DNA from: Prosthecomicrobium pneumaticum | Lineage (GTDB): Bacteria; Pseudomonadota; Alphaproteobacteria; Rhizobiales; Kaistiaceae | Direction of reading: 5' to 3' | Length of the DNA stretch: 56,118 nt | NCBI RefSeq assembly: GCF_014199915.1 | Contig: NZ_JACHOO010000003.1 | Coordinates: 1 to 56,118, forward strand | In this document: positions 33,466 through 42,390 of the stretch, piece after piece | Layout of the letters: each line of letters opens with the position of its first letter | Numbering within the stretch: the first letter of the stretch is position 1 | The notes under the pieces: model-generated | Databases searched by the model: none | What the model saw: only the letters and a program-made list of their open reading frames with translations | Told to the model about the DNA's origin: nothing | Made by a program: the position numbers and the translations under genes

Positions 33466-34038
33466 ATGGACATCGAACGGCTGCCGATCGACGGCGTGGT
33501 GTTGATCCGCCCGCGTCGGATCGGCGATTCCCGCGGCTTCTTCGCCGAGACCTTCCGGCGCGATCGTCTGGTCGCCGAAGGCCTGCCTTGCGACTTCGTG
33601 CAGGAGAATCACTCCCTGTCGCGCCGGGTCGGCACGTTGCGCGGGCTGCACTATCAGCTTCCGCCGCGGGCGCAGGCGAAGCTCGTCCGCGTGGTGCGCG
33701 GCGCCATCCTCGACGTCGCGGTCGACATCCGGCGCGGCTCGCCGAGCTATGGCGGCCACGTCAAGGCGGTGCTGTCGGCGGAGAACGGCCATCAGCTCCT
33801 GGTTCCCGTCGGCTTCGCGCACGGCTTCGTCACGCTCGAGCCCGATACCGAGGTCGTCTACAAGGTGAGCGACGTGTATGCGCCGGCCGAGGACCGCGGC
33901 GTGCTGTGGAGCGATCCGGCGCTCGGCGTCGGCTGGGGCGTCGCGTCCGACGCGGTGCACCTCTCCGACAAGGACCGCGCCCTGCCGCCGCTCGCCGCGG
34001 CGGAGAACCCCTTCCTGTTCGAGGCCGCCACGGCATGA
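33466..34038 (+). CDS. rfbC: dTDP-4-dehydrorhamnose 3,5-epimerase
   Basis: A 190-aa cupin-fold epimerase, third enzyme of dTDP-L-rhamnose synthesis. It shows [10 protein letters not shown], the catalytic His in [12 protein letters not shown], and the conserved [22 protein letters not shown] start at MDIERL (33466); an ATG five codons upstream sits directly after a G-run and is less likely. First of four overlapping genes rfbC-B-D-A, each joined to the next by an ATGA overlap. Confidence 0.95.
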   Translation: MDIERLPIDGVVLIRPRRIGDSRGFFAETFRRDRLVAEGLPCDFVQENHSLSRRVGTLRGLHYQLPPRAQAKLVRVVRGAILDVAVDIRRGSPSYGGHVKAVLSAENGHQLLVPVGFAHGFVTLEPDTEVVYKVSDVYAPAEDRGVLWSDPALGVGWGVASDAVHLSDKDRALPPLAAAENPFLFEAATA

Positions 34039-35096
34039 AGACCGTTCTCGTCACCGGCGGGGCCGGTTTCATCGGTTCGTCGCTCTGCCGGCATCTGATC
34101 GCCGCCACGGACTGCCGGGTCGTCAATTTCGACCTGCTCACCTATGCGGCGAATCCGGCATCGCTCGCGCCGATCGAAGGCGATCCGCGCTATGCCTTCG
34201 TCAGGGGCGACATCCGCGACGCGGAAGCGGTCGCCGCCGTCTTCGAGCGTTACCGGCCCGATGCGGTGGTGCATCTCGCCGCCGAGAGCCATGTCGACCG
34301 TTCGATCGCGGGTCCGCTCGCCTTCGTCGAGACCAATGTGCTCGGCACCGGCGTGCTGCTCGACCAGGCGACGCGCCATCGCGACCGGCTGCCGGCGGAG
34401 GCGCGCGACGGCTTTCGCTTCGTCCATGTCTCGACCGACGAGGTGTTCGGCTCGCTCGGGTCCGACGGCGCCTTCCACGAGGAGACGCGCTACGATCCGT
34501 CCTCGCCCTATTCGGCCTCGAAGGCGGCGTCCGACCATCTCGCCGCGGCCTGGTGGCGGACCTATGGGCTCGGCACGATCGTCACCAATTGCTCGAACAA
34601 TTACGGCCCCTGCCAGTTTCCCGAAAAGCTGATCCCGCTGATGATCCTCAACGCGCTCGAGGGACGGCCGCTGCCGGTCTATGGCGATGGCGGCCAGGTG
34701 CGCGACTGGCTGCACGTCGAGGACCACGCCGCGGCGCTCGCCCGCGTGCTCGAGGCGGGCGAGCCCGGCAGCCGCTATGCGATCGGCGGCAATGCCGAGC
34801 GGACCAATCTCGCCGTCGTGCACGCGATCTGCGACACGCTCGACCGGCTGCGTCCGGACGGGGCCGGACGGCGGGGCCTCGTCTCCTTCGTCGCCGACCG
34901 GCCCGGCCACGACCGGCGCTATGCGATCGACGCGACGCGGATCGGTCGCGATCTCGGCTGGCGCCCGGCCCGCAGCTTCGAGGACGGCCTCGCGGCGACC
35001 ATCGCCTGGTATCTCGACAACCGCGCCTGGTGGGAGCCGCTCCGCCGTTCCGTCTACAAGGGGGAACGGCTGGGTCTCCTCGCCGCCGCGCAATGA
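34035..35096 (+). CDS. rfbB: dTDP-glucose 4,6-dehydratase
   Basis: A 353-aa extended SDR, second step of dTDP-L-rhamnose synthesis. NAD motif TGGAGFIGS at the N-terminus, [12 protein letters not shown], the DE pair of [10 protein letters not shown], and [11 protein letters not shown] with the catalytic Tyr-Lys are all typical. It starts with ATGA overlapping the rfbC stop and ends the same way at rfbD. Confidence 0.96.
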   Translation: MKTVLVTGGAGFIGSSLCRHLIAATDCRVVNFDLLTYAANPASLAPIEGDPRYAFVRGDIRDAEAVAAVFERYRPDAVVHLAAESHVDRSIAGPLAFVETNVLGTGVLLDQATRHRDRLPAEARDGFRFVHVSTDEVFGSLGSDGAFHEETRYDPSSPYSASKAASDHLAAAWWRTYGLGTIVTNCSNNYGPCQFPEKLIPLMILNALEGRPLPVYGDGGQVRDWLHVEDHAAALARVLEAGEPGSRYAIGGNAERTNLAVVHAICDTLDRLRPDGAGRRGLVSFVADRPGHDRRYAIDATRIGRDLGWRPARSFEDGLAATIAWYLDNRAWWEPLRRSVYKGERLGLLAAAQ

Positions 35097-36001
35097 CGCG
35101 GCCGGTCCTCGTCGCCGGCCGCACCGGTCAGGTCGCCAGGGCGCTGCAGCGCGCGGCCGTTGCACGCGGCGTGCCGCTCGTCGCGCTCGGCCGGCCCGAT
35201 CTCGACGTCACCGATGCCGCCTCGATCGCGGCCGCGCTCGCCGCGCACCGGCCCTCCCTCCTCGTCAATGCCGCGGCCTGGACCGCGGTCGACCGCGCCG
35301 AGACGGAGGAGGCCGCCGCCTTCGCGGTCAACGCCGAGGGGCCGCGTCTCCTCGCTCGTGCCGCCGCGGCGGCGGGGATCGGTTTCATCCACCTGTCCAG
35401 CGACTATGTGTATGACGGCGGTGGTAACAATCCGCGGGACGAGAGCAATCCGGTCGCCCCGCTGTCCGCCTATGGCCGCTCCAAGGCGGCGGGCGATGCG
35501 GCCGCGCTCGACGCCTACGCCGAAGGCACGGTGATCCTGCGGACCTCCTGGGTGCACGATCCGGAAGGCCAGAACTTCATCCGCACCATGCTGCGGCTTT
35601 CGCAGGAGCGCGCGGTGATCCGCGTCGTCGCCGACCAGCACGGCGCGCCGACCGCGGCATCGAGCCTCGCCGCCGCGATCCTCGCCATTGCCGCGGCGAT
35701 CGAGGCCGAGGGTCTCGCCGGGCGGGCCGGCGTCTTCCATGCCGCCGATGCCGGTTGCACGAACTGGGCCGAGATCGCCCGCACCGCGCTCGCCGAGGGC
35801 CGCGCCTTCGGCCTGAAGGCGGCCCGGATCGAAGAGATTTCGACCGCCGACTATCCGACGCCGGCGCCCCGGCCGCTCAATTCCCGGCTCGACTGCCGCC
35901 GCCTCGCCGAAACATGGGGCATCGTCCTGCCGGACTGGCGGCAGGGCGTCGCGGCGACCATCCACGGCATCATGAAGAAAAGCGAAGAAGGTCAGGGATG
36001 A
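35093..36001 (+). CDS. rfbD: dTDP-4-dehydrorhamnose reductase
   Basis: A 302-aa extended SDR that reduces the 4-keto group to give dTDP-L-rhamnose. [11 protein letters not shown] is the cofactor loop, [13 protein letters not shown] is the strongest family signature, and [12 protein letters not shown] and YGRSKAAGD carry the catalytic Ser/Thr-Tyr-Lys set. It overlaps rfbB and rfbA by four bases each. Confidence 0.95.
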   Translation: MTRPVLVAGRTGQVARALQRAAVARGVPLVALGRPDLDVTDAASIAAALAAHRPSLLVNAAAWTAVDRAETEEAAAFAVNAEGPRLLARAAAAAGIGFIHLSSDYVYDGGGNNPRDESNPVAPLSAYGRSKAAGDAAALDAYAEGTVILRTSWVHDPEGQNFIRTMLRLSQERAVIRVVADQHGAPTAASSLAAAILAIAAAIEAEGLAGRAGVFHAADAGCTNWAEIARTALAEGRAFGLKAARIEEISTADYPTPAPRPLNSRLDCRRLAETWGIVLPDWRQGVAATIHGIMKKSEEGQG

Positions 36002-36888
36002 AAGGGATCATTCTCGCCGGCGGGCGCGGCACGAGGCTCTATCCGGCGACGGTCGCCGTCTCCAAGCAATTGCTGCCGGTCTATGACAAGCCGATGGTCT
36101 ACTATCCGATCTCGACGCTGATGCTTGCCGGCGTGGGCGAGATCCTCGTCATTTCGACGCCGGAGGCGCTGCCGTTGTTCGAGCGGCTGCTCGGCGACGG
36201 CTCGGCCTGGGGCATGCGCTTCGCCTACGCGGCGCAGGCCGCGCCGAACGGGCTCGCCGAGGCGCTCCTGATCGGCGAGGATTTTCTCGGCGGCGAGCGC
36301 TGCGCGCTGGCGCTCGGCGACAACATCTTCCACGGCGCCGGCCTGACCGGCCAGCTGCGGCGGGCGGCGGCCTTCGAGGAGGGCGCCGTCATCTTCGCCG
36401 CCGAGGTCGACGATCCGACGAGCTTCGGCGTCGTCAGCTTCGACGCGGCCGGCCGGGCGGTCGAGATCGTCGAGAAGCCGAAAGCGCCGAAGAGCCACTG
36501 GGCCGTGACCGGCCTCTATTTCTACGACGGGACGGCGTCGCAGAAGGCGCGCCGGCTGCAGCCTTCGCCCCGCGGCGAACTCGAGATCACCGATCTCAAC
36601 CGGCTCTATCTCGAGGAGGGCGGGCTCGCCGTCGAGCGTCTGCCGCGCGGCACGGCCTGGCTCGACACCGGCAGTTTCGAGAATCTGGCCGCAGCCGGGC
36701 ATTTCGTTCAGGTCATGGAGCAGCGGCAGGGGCTGAAGATCGCCTGTCCCGAGGAAATCGCCTGGCGGGCGGGCTTCATCGACGACGATCACCTCGCCGG
36801 CCTCGCCCGCCAGCACCCGAACGAATATGGCCGCTATCTCACGAAGCTGCTGCGGGAGCGTCCGGGCGGCGGCGTGCTCGGCTCTTGA
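35998..36888 (+). CDS. rfbA: glucose-1-phosphate thymidylyltransferase
   Basis: A 296-aa nucleotidyltransferase, first step of dTDP-L-rhamnose synthesis. The N-terminal [20 protein letters not shown] binds dTTP, with [30 protein letters not shown] and [10 protein letters not shown]-like segments following. Its last 50 bases overlap the 3' end of the convergent GNAT-like gene, so the two transcripts are complementary there. Confidence 0.95.
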   Translation: MKGIILAGGRGTRLYPATVAVSKQLLPVYDKPMVYYPISTLMLAGVGEILVISTPEALPLFERLLGDGSAWGMRFAYAAQAAPNGLAEALLIGEDFLGGERCALALGDNIFHGAGLTGQLRRAAAFEEGAVIFAAEVDDPTSFGVVSFDAAGRAVEIVEKPKAPKSHWAVTGLYFYDGTASQKARRLQPSPRGELEITDLNRLYLEEGGLAVERLPRGTAWLDTGSFENLAAAGHFVQVMEQRQGLKIACPEEIAWRAGFIDDDHLAGLARQHPNEYGRYLTKLLRERPGGGVLGS

Positions 36889-37972
36889 GAAGCGGCCGCA
36901 GCCGCGCCTTCGCCGCCGCCTCGATCGCATCGAGCCGCGCGGCGAGCGCGAGGCGACGTTCGCCGCCTTCCGGGCCGATCACGAGGCTGCCGAGCCGCAT
37001 CCGCCCGGGCCAGAGCGGCTCGATCATCGGATGTCCGGGCACGGCGAGCGAATCGATCCGCTGGATGGCCGGGCCGGCGAAGAGGAGTGGCGGCGCCGCG
37101 AGCATCAGCTGCACGCCGGGCGAAAAGCGGGCGAAGCGCTCGTCATAGGCGATCTTCCAGGTGACCGCCGTGTCGCCTATCCGCCAGCAGGCGAGCATGG
37201 CGAGCGGTTGCGCGTCGAGCCACAGTCCCAGAAGAACCGCCGTGCCGTCGATCAGGCCAGTCGCGAGCGCGGCGCGGGCGAAGGCGGCCGTCCTCGGCCG
37301 CGAGCGCAGCGCCGTGCCGCCGGTGCCCTTCCAGCCCGCCGCCTCGAGCGCCAGGAAGGCTTCGATCGCCGGCAGCGCTTCTCCGCCGCCGACCGCCGCG
37401 ATGCGAACCTCGCCGAGCGCCGCGAGCTGGCGGAGCTGGCGCTGATAGTCCTTGCGCCGGCGGCCCGGCAGAAGTGATCGCACGTCGCCGTCCGGCACGG
37501 CGTCGCGCTCGAGCATGGCGCGCGCCGCACGCCGCAGCGTGACGACCGGCCGGCCGGCATCCGCCGCGGCGGCACGAAGGGCTTCCGCAGCCGCCCCCTC
37601 GAGCGGCAGATGGGGAAACACGAGGAGGTCGGACCCTGCGGCCCCCATGGCGTCGAGCAGCGCCGCGGCCGCTGCGACCGGCTCGGTCGCGTCGAGCAGC
37701 GGGACGCCGCGCGGGGCATAGGGGTGGGTCCACAGGGCGGTCGCCGGTATCATCCGGCCGATCCGGACCGGCCGGACCGGGGCGAGCGCGGTGAGCCGGC
37801 CGTCGCTGTCATGGGCGAGGGCGAGGCGGACCGAAGGCGGCGCGAAGTGATCGAGCGCGGCGCCGAGAAAGGCGGGCGCGAGGAGCGGGTTCGCCTCGAC
37901 CGATGCCGCGGCGAGCTCGCGCCAGTCCGGCCGGGCGCGAAGGGGGTCGACGAGATCCGCCGCGCGCCTCAT
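36839..37972 (-). CDS. GNAT/CelD-like acyltransferase (FemAB-related fold)
   Basis: A 377-aa protein of the GNAT_6/BioF2-like group often found in exopolysaccharide clusters. The C-terminal half has [40 protein letters not shown] and [20 protein letters not shown], matching the acetyl-CoA fold of CelD-like proteins. The N-terminal half ([22 protein letters not shown]) is a degenerate GNAT repeat. The likely role is transfer of an acyl or aminoacyl group onto a surface polymer; the substrate is unknown. The start overlaps the flippase stop (ATGA), and the 3' end overlaps rfbA by 50 bp. Confidence 0.75.
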   Translation of the reverse strand: MRRAADLVDPLRARPDWRELAAASVEANPLLAPAFLGAALDHFAPPSVRLALAHDSDGRLTALAPVRPVRIGRMIPATALWTHPYAPRGVPLLDATEPVAAAAALLDAMGAAGSDLLVFPHLPLEGAAAEALRAAAADAGRPVVTLRRAARAMLERDAVPDGDVRSLLPGRRRKDYQRQLRQLAALGEVRIAAVGGGEALPAIEAFLALEAAGWKGTGGTALRSRPRTAAFARAALATGLIDGTAVLLGLWLDAQPLAMLACWRIGDTAVTWKIAYDERFARFSPGVQLMLAAPPLLFAGPAIQRIDSLAVPGHPMIEPLWPGRMRLGSLVIGPEGGERRLALAARLDAIEAAAKARLRPLLKSRARRRPDAPAAAS

Positions 37973-39387
37973 CGCGCCGTCGTCGTCAGCCGGGCGCCGC
38001 GCATGGCGTCGACGATCGAGGAGCGCAGGCCGATCAGAAGCCGTGCCGCGAGATAGACGAGGATCGCCTCGGCGGCGAGGGTCGCCGTGGTGGCGGAGGC
38101 TGCGCCGGCCAGCCCGAAGCGTGGTACGAGGATGAGATTGAGGCCGAGATTGAGGAAGAAGCAGGCCGAATAGATCGCTGCGCAGGCCTTCTGCCGGCCG
38201 GCCATGGTGAGCGCGGCCTCGGCCGGGCCGATCGCCGCGCGGGCGAGCACGCCGAGCGACAGCACGAAGAGCAGCGGGTAGCCGGCGTCGAAATTCGGGC
38301 CGAACAGGCCGAGCAGGAACCGCCCCGCTACGAGAACGCCGGCGACCATCAGCACCGAGGGCCAGAAGGTCCAGATGAGCCCGTCGCGCAGGATACCTTC
38401 GAGCCGCGGCCGGTCGCCGGCCGCGAAATACTGCGCGAAGCGCGGCATGGTCGCGGAACGGACCGCGAAATAGACGATGTGAACGAGGGCGAGCGTCTTT
38501 GCCGCGGCGTAATAGACGCCGGCATCTTCGGGCGCCATCATCTGGCCGACGACGAGGATGTCGACATTGAGGAGCAGGCCGTAGAAGGTCTCGGCGAGAA
38601 AGACCGGCCAGATCGTCGTCGCCCACAGGCGCGGCGCGTAGCGGCGTCGCCCGCGCGGCACGGCGCGCCGGACCCGGATCTCGATGGCGAGGTTCTGCGC
38701 GAAGGTGACGAGCCATGTCGCGGCGACCGCCGCCGTCATCGCGGTCGGCGCTGTCGCCGGCGCACCGAGCGCGATCGCCCCCGCCATCGCGGCGAGCAGC
38801 ACGAGCGGGCGGCCGATGAAGGTCGGCCAGAGCGCCAGCGTCGACCAGCTGAAGCCGTTCGCGACGCCGCTGCCGATCTCGGCGAGGGCGAGCATGGGCA
38901 GGCAGACCGCGCCGAGATAGAGCGGCAGCACGTAATGGCTCGCCAGCCGGTCGCCGAAGAGCCAGATCCCGAGGATGCCGAGCGCGGCGAAGAGCGTGGC
39001 GGAGGCGAGGCCCTGCAGCCGGCTCGCCCGCAGCACGCCGCGCAGCAGCGCCGCCTCGCCGGTCTCCTGATAATGCGGCACGAAGCGGATGATCGCGACC
39101 TGGGTGCCGAGGCAGGCGATGCCGCCGAGCGTCACCACCGCGACCCAGACGACGACGAAGACGCCATACTCGAAATCGCCGATCCAGCGCGCCATCAGCA
39201 CCTGGCTGAGATAGGCGATGGCCGCCGATGCGACCCGCACGACGAAGGCGGCGAGCGCCATCCGCCGGGCGACGAAGAGGCCTTCGCTGCCGCCGAGCAT
39301 CCTGTCGAGCGTCGCCGCGACGGGCGCGAGCCGGCGCGCCACGGCCGCCGGAGCACGCCGTTCGAGGAGGGCGACGAAAGAGGGCAC
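37969..39387 (-). CDS. polysaccharide flippase (Wzx/MATE-like)
   Basis: A 472-aa membrane protein with about 12-14 hydrophobic helices. The N-terminal block RWIGDFEYGVFVVVWVAVVTLGG is the standard polysaccharide-biosynthesis (RfbX) start, with a second-half repeat around FYGLLLNVDILVVGQMMAPEDAGVYYAAAK. It would flip a lipid-linked glycan to the periplasm. The start is a GTG at 39387 with GGAG somewhat distant; the true start could be further in. Its stop overlaps the GNAT-like start, so the two are co-translated. Confidence 0.87.
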   Translation of the reverse strand: MPSFVALLERRAPAAVARRLAPVAATLDRMLGGSEGLFVARRMALAAFVVRVASAAIAYLSQVLMARWIGDFEYGVFVVVWVAVVTLGGIACLGTQVAIIRFVPHYQETGEAALLRGVLRASRLQGLASATLFAALGILGIWLFGDRLASHYVLPLYLGAVCLPMLALAEIGSGVANGFSWSTLALWPTFIGRPLVLLAAMAGAIALGAPATAPTAMTAAVAATWLVTFAQNLAIEIRVRRAVPRGRRRYAPRLWATTIWPVFLAETFYGLLLNVDILVVGQMMAPEDAGVYYAAAKTLALVHIVYFAVRSATMPRFAQYFAAGDRPRLEGILRDGLIWTFWPSVLMVAGVLVAGRFLLGLFGPNFDAGYPLLFVLSLGVLARAAIGPAEAALTMAGRQKACAAIYSACFFLNLGLNLILVPRFGLAGAASATTATLAAEAILVYLAARLLIGLRSSIVDAMRGARLTTTAR

Positions 39388-39462
39388 GGCCGGCCGGGCT
39401 CCGCGAAGGTGCTCCGGGACGGGCGGCGCCGGTCCGGCGCGGAGCGGCCGCCGGCGGCGCCT

Positions 39463-40500
39463 CTACATGAACCGGAAGGGGAGGCCCGACAAGAGCGCGC
39501 GCAGTTGGTGCGGTCGCTGGTAGAGCCCGTTGAGCGAGACGCGCGGCAGCGCGGTCGGCTGTCGCATGCGCCGGGCGGTGAGGACGCCCGGTCGCGTCGT
39601 CACGGCGAGCGAAAAGCCCGCCTCCGCGGCGGCTTGGAACTCGCGCGCGCCGGCGAAGCCGTAAGGGTAGGCGAAGCTCGCCGGCCGATGGCCGGTCACG
39701 CCCGCGATCGCGTCGGCCGAGCGGGCGAGCTCCGCGGCGAGCCGGGCGGGCGGGACGCGGGGGAGCGCGACATGGCTGACGGTATGGGCGCCGAACCGGG
39801 CGAGCGGGTCGGCCGCGAGGGCGGCGAGCCCGGCCGCGTCGAGGGTGAGTTCGGCCGTGAGGGCGTGCGGGTCGATGCCGTGATCCACCGCCGCCCGGTC
39901 GAGCGCCGCGACGGCGGCGTCCTCGTCGCCCTTCAACACCAGGGCGGCGATTTCGGCGAAGGCCCGGTGGCGGTCGGCCGGCGTGGCGAGCGGCAGCGTG
40001 AGCGCTCGACGGCCGAGATCGAGCCGCAGCGGATGCGGCAGGCCGACGAGCCGTTCGGCCGTCTCCCACCACAGCGTGTGGGTGCGGGCGAAGAACCCTT
40101 CGGTGAGGAAGATCGTGTAGGGCACGCCGTGCCGGCGGAACACCGGCGCCGCCCATTCGGCATTGTCGCGATAGCCGTCGTCGAGGGTGAAGACGACGAA
40201 GCGCCGCTCTGGCTCCTCTGCGAGGCGGCGCGGCAGGTCGTCGAGCGCCGCTGGCGCGAAACCCATGCCGCGTGCCAGCGTGATGGCGGCGTCGAGCCCC
40301 TCCGGCGTCACCGAGAGATGGGCGTTCGGTCCGCTTTCGTGCGCGCCCCGCGTCCGGACGTGATGAAGCGTGAAGATGATGCCGCGGCCCGCGGCCGAAG
40401 GCAGGAAGGGCGCCGCAGCCGCGGTCGCGGCGAGCCCGGTGCGAAGCAGGACGGGTTTGAGGGCCGGCTTGACCAGGCGGAGCGCCGCACCGATCGCCAT
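39463..40500 (-). CDS. polysaccharide deacetylase (NodB fold)
   Basis: A 345-aa carbohydrate esterase family 4 protein. The catalytic Asp pair appears in VFTLDDGYRDN and the metal-binding His pair in FGAHTVSHVALPRV, with later AYPYGFAGAREFQAA. An N-terminal hydrophobic Ala-rich stretch (about 15-40) may anchor it. It would remove N-acetyl or other acyl groups from a surface glycan or its precursor. AGGGAGG precedes the ATG at 40500; 10 bp separate it from the ATP-grasp gene. Confidence 0.87.
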   Translation of the reverse strand: MAIGAALRLVKPALKPVLLRTGLAATAAAAPFLPSAAGRGIIFTLHHVRTRGAHESGPNAHLSVTPEGLDAAITLARGMGFAPAALDDLPRRLAEEPERRFVVFTLDDGYRDNAEWAAPVFRRHGVPYTIFLTEGFFARTHTLWWETAERLVGLPHPLRLDLGRRALTLPLATPADRHRAFAEIAALVLKGDEDAAVAALDRAAVDHGIDPHALTAELTLDAAGLAALAADPLARFGAHTVSHVALPRVPPARLAAELARSADAIAGVTGHRPASFAYPYGFAGAREFQAAAEAGFSLAVTTRPGVLTARRMRQPTALPRVSLNGLYQRPHQLRALLSGLPFRFM

Positions 40501-40510
40501 CGCAGCCTCC

Positions 40511-41728
40511 CTAGCGCAGCTTGAGGACACGCCGGACGAGCACGCGCCAGGCAGTGAGCGGCAGGTCGACGAGCCCGGGCAGCGGGTCGTCGGCGGCGAA
40601 GGCGGCGAAGGCGCGCACCCGGCCGAGCGAGCGCAGATAGGCGCGCGGCCCGAGCGCACCGCGGCCGACGAGGCGGAGCGCCGCGGCGAGATCGCGGGCG
40701 AGATAGATCCAGGCGACGCCGGTGCGCGCCGTGGCGACCGGGCGACCCGGTGCGGGCGCCGCATCCGCGGCGAGCAGGGCGCCGAGGTCGAGCCCCGCCG
40801 CGGCGGCGAGGCCGAACCATGACCAGGGCCGCGGGTTGGCGTCGAGCAGCCGCAGGCGGCCTTCGGGATCGCGCTTGAACTCGACCTCGATCAGGCCGTG
40901 ATGGCGCGTCGCGGCGAGCAGGCGGCGGGCCGCGGCGGCGACATCGGGCGCATCGACGGTCTCGACACAGGTGCTCGTATAGCCGAAATCGATCGGGTAT
41001 TGCCGCAGCCGCCGCGCCGTGAACTCGGCGACGGGCACACCGTCGCGCCACAGGCCGGCATAGGAATACTGGCTTTCGCCGCCGCCGGGGATCAGCTCCT
41101 GCACGACGATATCGTCGGCGTTCATCTCGCCCGATGCCTCGGCGAAGAGGGCGGCGAGCGTCGCCGCATCGTCGATGCGGATGACCTTTGCCCGCGCGAG
41201 ACGGCTGCGGCCGCCGCCCATGGCGGGCTTCATGACGACCGGGAAGCGGATCGCCGCGGCGTCGCGCCCGTCCGCCCGCCAGACGCGGGGATAGCCGAGC
41301 CCGAGCGCCTCGGCCTGGCCGTAGAGGCGCGGCTTCTCGCAGAGCACGCGAAGCGTCTCCCACTCCGGCAAAGTGAGGCGAAAGTGTCCCGCGAGGAGGG
41401 TGGCGTTCCGCGACACGAAGCGGACGTCGGCATCGGAGGCGGCGACGAGCAGGAAGCCCGCCAGATCGTGGCGCTCCGCGGCGGCGATGAGGAAGGCGAG
41501 CGCGCCGGGATCGTCCGGCCCCGCCCATGCGAGCGTCCGCGTCACCCGGCGCGACCAGGACGGCAGCGGGGAATCGTCGCTCACGCGCCAGACCGCGAGG
41601 CCCCGTCTGGCGAGGCTGCGGGCGAGCGCGAGCGTGCCGTGTGCGCCGCCGAGGATGACGGCGCCGCGCGGCGCCGGTCGGGACCCATCGAGCGGGGGAG
41701 TGGACGATTGCGGGGGGCGAGGGGACAA
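40511..41728 (-). CDS. ATP-grasp domain protein
   Basis: A 405-aa ATP-grasp ligase-like protein. It has an N-terminal pre-grasp Rossmann-like start (AVILGGAHGTLALARSLARR), the ATP-binding FPVVMKPAMGGGRSRLARAK, and the metal site IEVEFKRDPEGRLRLLDANP with the conserved Glu and Asn. Family members join a carboxylate to an amine. The start is a TTG at 41728; no ATG or GTG lies between it and the conserved fold. The C-terminal 120 residues do not suggest a known domain. First gene of the leftward polysaccharide block, so it may activate an acid that the GNAT protein attaches. Confidence 0.75.
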   Translation of the reverse strand: MSPRPPQSSTPPLDGSRPAPRGAVILGGAHGTLALARSLARRGLAVWRVSDDSPLPSWSRRVTRTLAWAGPDDPGALAFLIAAAERHDLAGFLLVAASDADVRFVSRNATLLAGHFRLTLPEWETLRVLCEKPRLYGQAEALGLGYPRVWRADGRDAAAIRFPVVMKPAMGGGRSRLARAKVIRIDDAATLAALFAEASGEMNADDIVVQELIPGGGESQYSYAGLWRDGVPVAEFTARRLRQYPIDFGYTSTCVETVDAPDVAAAARRLLAATRHHGLIEVEFKRDPEGRLRLLDANPRPWSWFGLAAAAGLDLGALLAADAAPAPGRPVATARTGVAWIYLARDLAAALRLVGRGALGPRAYLRSLGRVRAFAAFAADDPLPGLVDLPLTAWRVLVRRVLKLR

Positions 41729-41876
41729 CGGGCAGCCGGCAGTCGGGTGGAGGGCTCTCCTCCGCGATCACGCCGTTCTGGCGCAGGCCTTCATAGCAGA
41801 GCGCCGCCCGCCTTGCGAACCCGCCGGCGGGGGGCTAGGAGCGGGAGCAACCGTTCCCGGCGTTGCTGGCCCGACG

Positions 41877-42086
41877 CCGGCCCCCCTCCCCCGCTCGCCG
41901 GAGAGGGCCTCGCATCCTGGCGAGCGAAGCGAGGTTCGATGCGGAGGGTGAGGGTGTCCTGTTTCGTCAACCGAGAGAAGGCCCTCACCTCGGCCCTCTC
42001 CCACTCGGCTCGGCTGTTGCCGAGCCGAGCGCGGAAAAGGCGAAGTCGGCAACAGCCGACTTCCCCGGCGGGAGAGGGGGCGGCGC
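41877..42086. repeat. composite palindromic repeat, two inverted family members with nested hairpins
   Basis: This fills the 380-bp gap between the ATP-grasp gene and tusA; no gene is visible in it. A left member ends in GGTGAGGG (41947-41954) and a right member begins with CCCTCACC (41982-41989), so the two units face each other. The right member has CCCTCTCCC (41994-42002) and GGGAGAGGG (42070-42078) arms around two internal hairpins: CTCGGCTCGG / CCGAGCCGAG (42004-42029) and GAAGTCGGC / GCCGACTTC (42042-42063). TCGGCTGTTGCCGA in the first is the exact reverse complement of TCGGCAACAGCCGA in the second. Confidence 0.75.
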
Positions 42087-42108
42087 CCGTCCGATCGGAG
42101 GGTGGCGG

Positions 42109-42390
42109 ATGAGCCAGGACGATTGCCGATCGCCCGTTCCGGACCGCGTGCTCGACTGCCGCGGGCTCGCCTGTCCGCTGCCGGTGCTGAGGGCGCGCAA
42201 GGCGCTCGCCGGGCTCGCAGCGGGGAAGACGCTGCTCGTCGAGGCGACCGATCCGATGGCGGCGATCGATCTGCCGCATCTGGCGCGGCAGGACGGTCAC
42301 GTCCTGTTGCACCAGGAGCGCGACGGCCCGGCCGAACGGCCGGTGCTGCGCTTCCTGATCCGCCGCGGCTCAGGCGCCGGGCCGGCCTGA
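42109..42390 (+). CDS. tusA: TusA/SirA-family sulfur carrier protein
   Basis: A 93-aa TusA-like protein. The defining CPxP motif appears as CRGLACPLPVLRARKAL with the sulfur-carrying Cys; the fold continues with LLVEATDPMAAIDLPHLA. Such proteins relay persulfide sulfur for tRNA thiolation or other sulfur metabolism. GGAGGG precedes the ATG at 42109. Its last 21 bases overlap the 3' end of the convergent CobW-type gene. Confidence 0.9.
   Translation: MSQDDCRSPVPDRVLDCRGLACPLPVLRARKALAGLAAGKTLLVEATDPMAAIDLPHLARQDGHVLLHQERDGPAERPVLRFLIRRGSGAGPA

Noticed and set aside
37973-40156. Upstream extension of the GNAT-like gene into a protein of over 1000 aa
   Set aside because: The frame is open by composition only; it would run antiparallel-frame through the flippase and deacetylase genes. 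The 377-aa form starts with an ATGA overlap and matches the family.
37903-40524. Long plus-strand open frame across the flippase and deacetylase region
   Set aside because: Low-complexity Arg/Glu/Asp-rich translation without motifs; the minus strand carries three recognisable proteins here.
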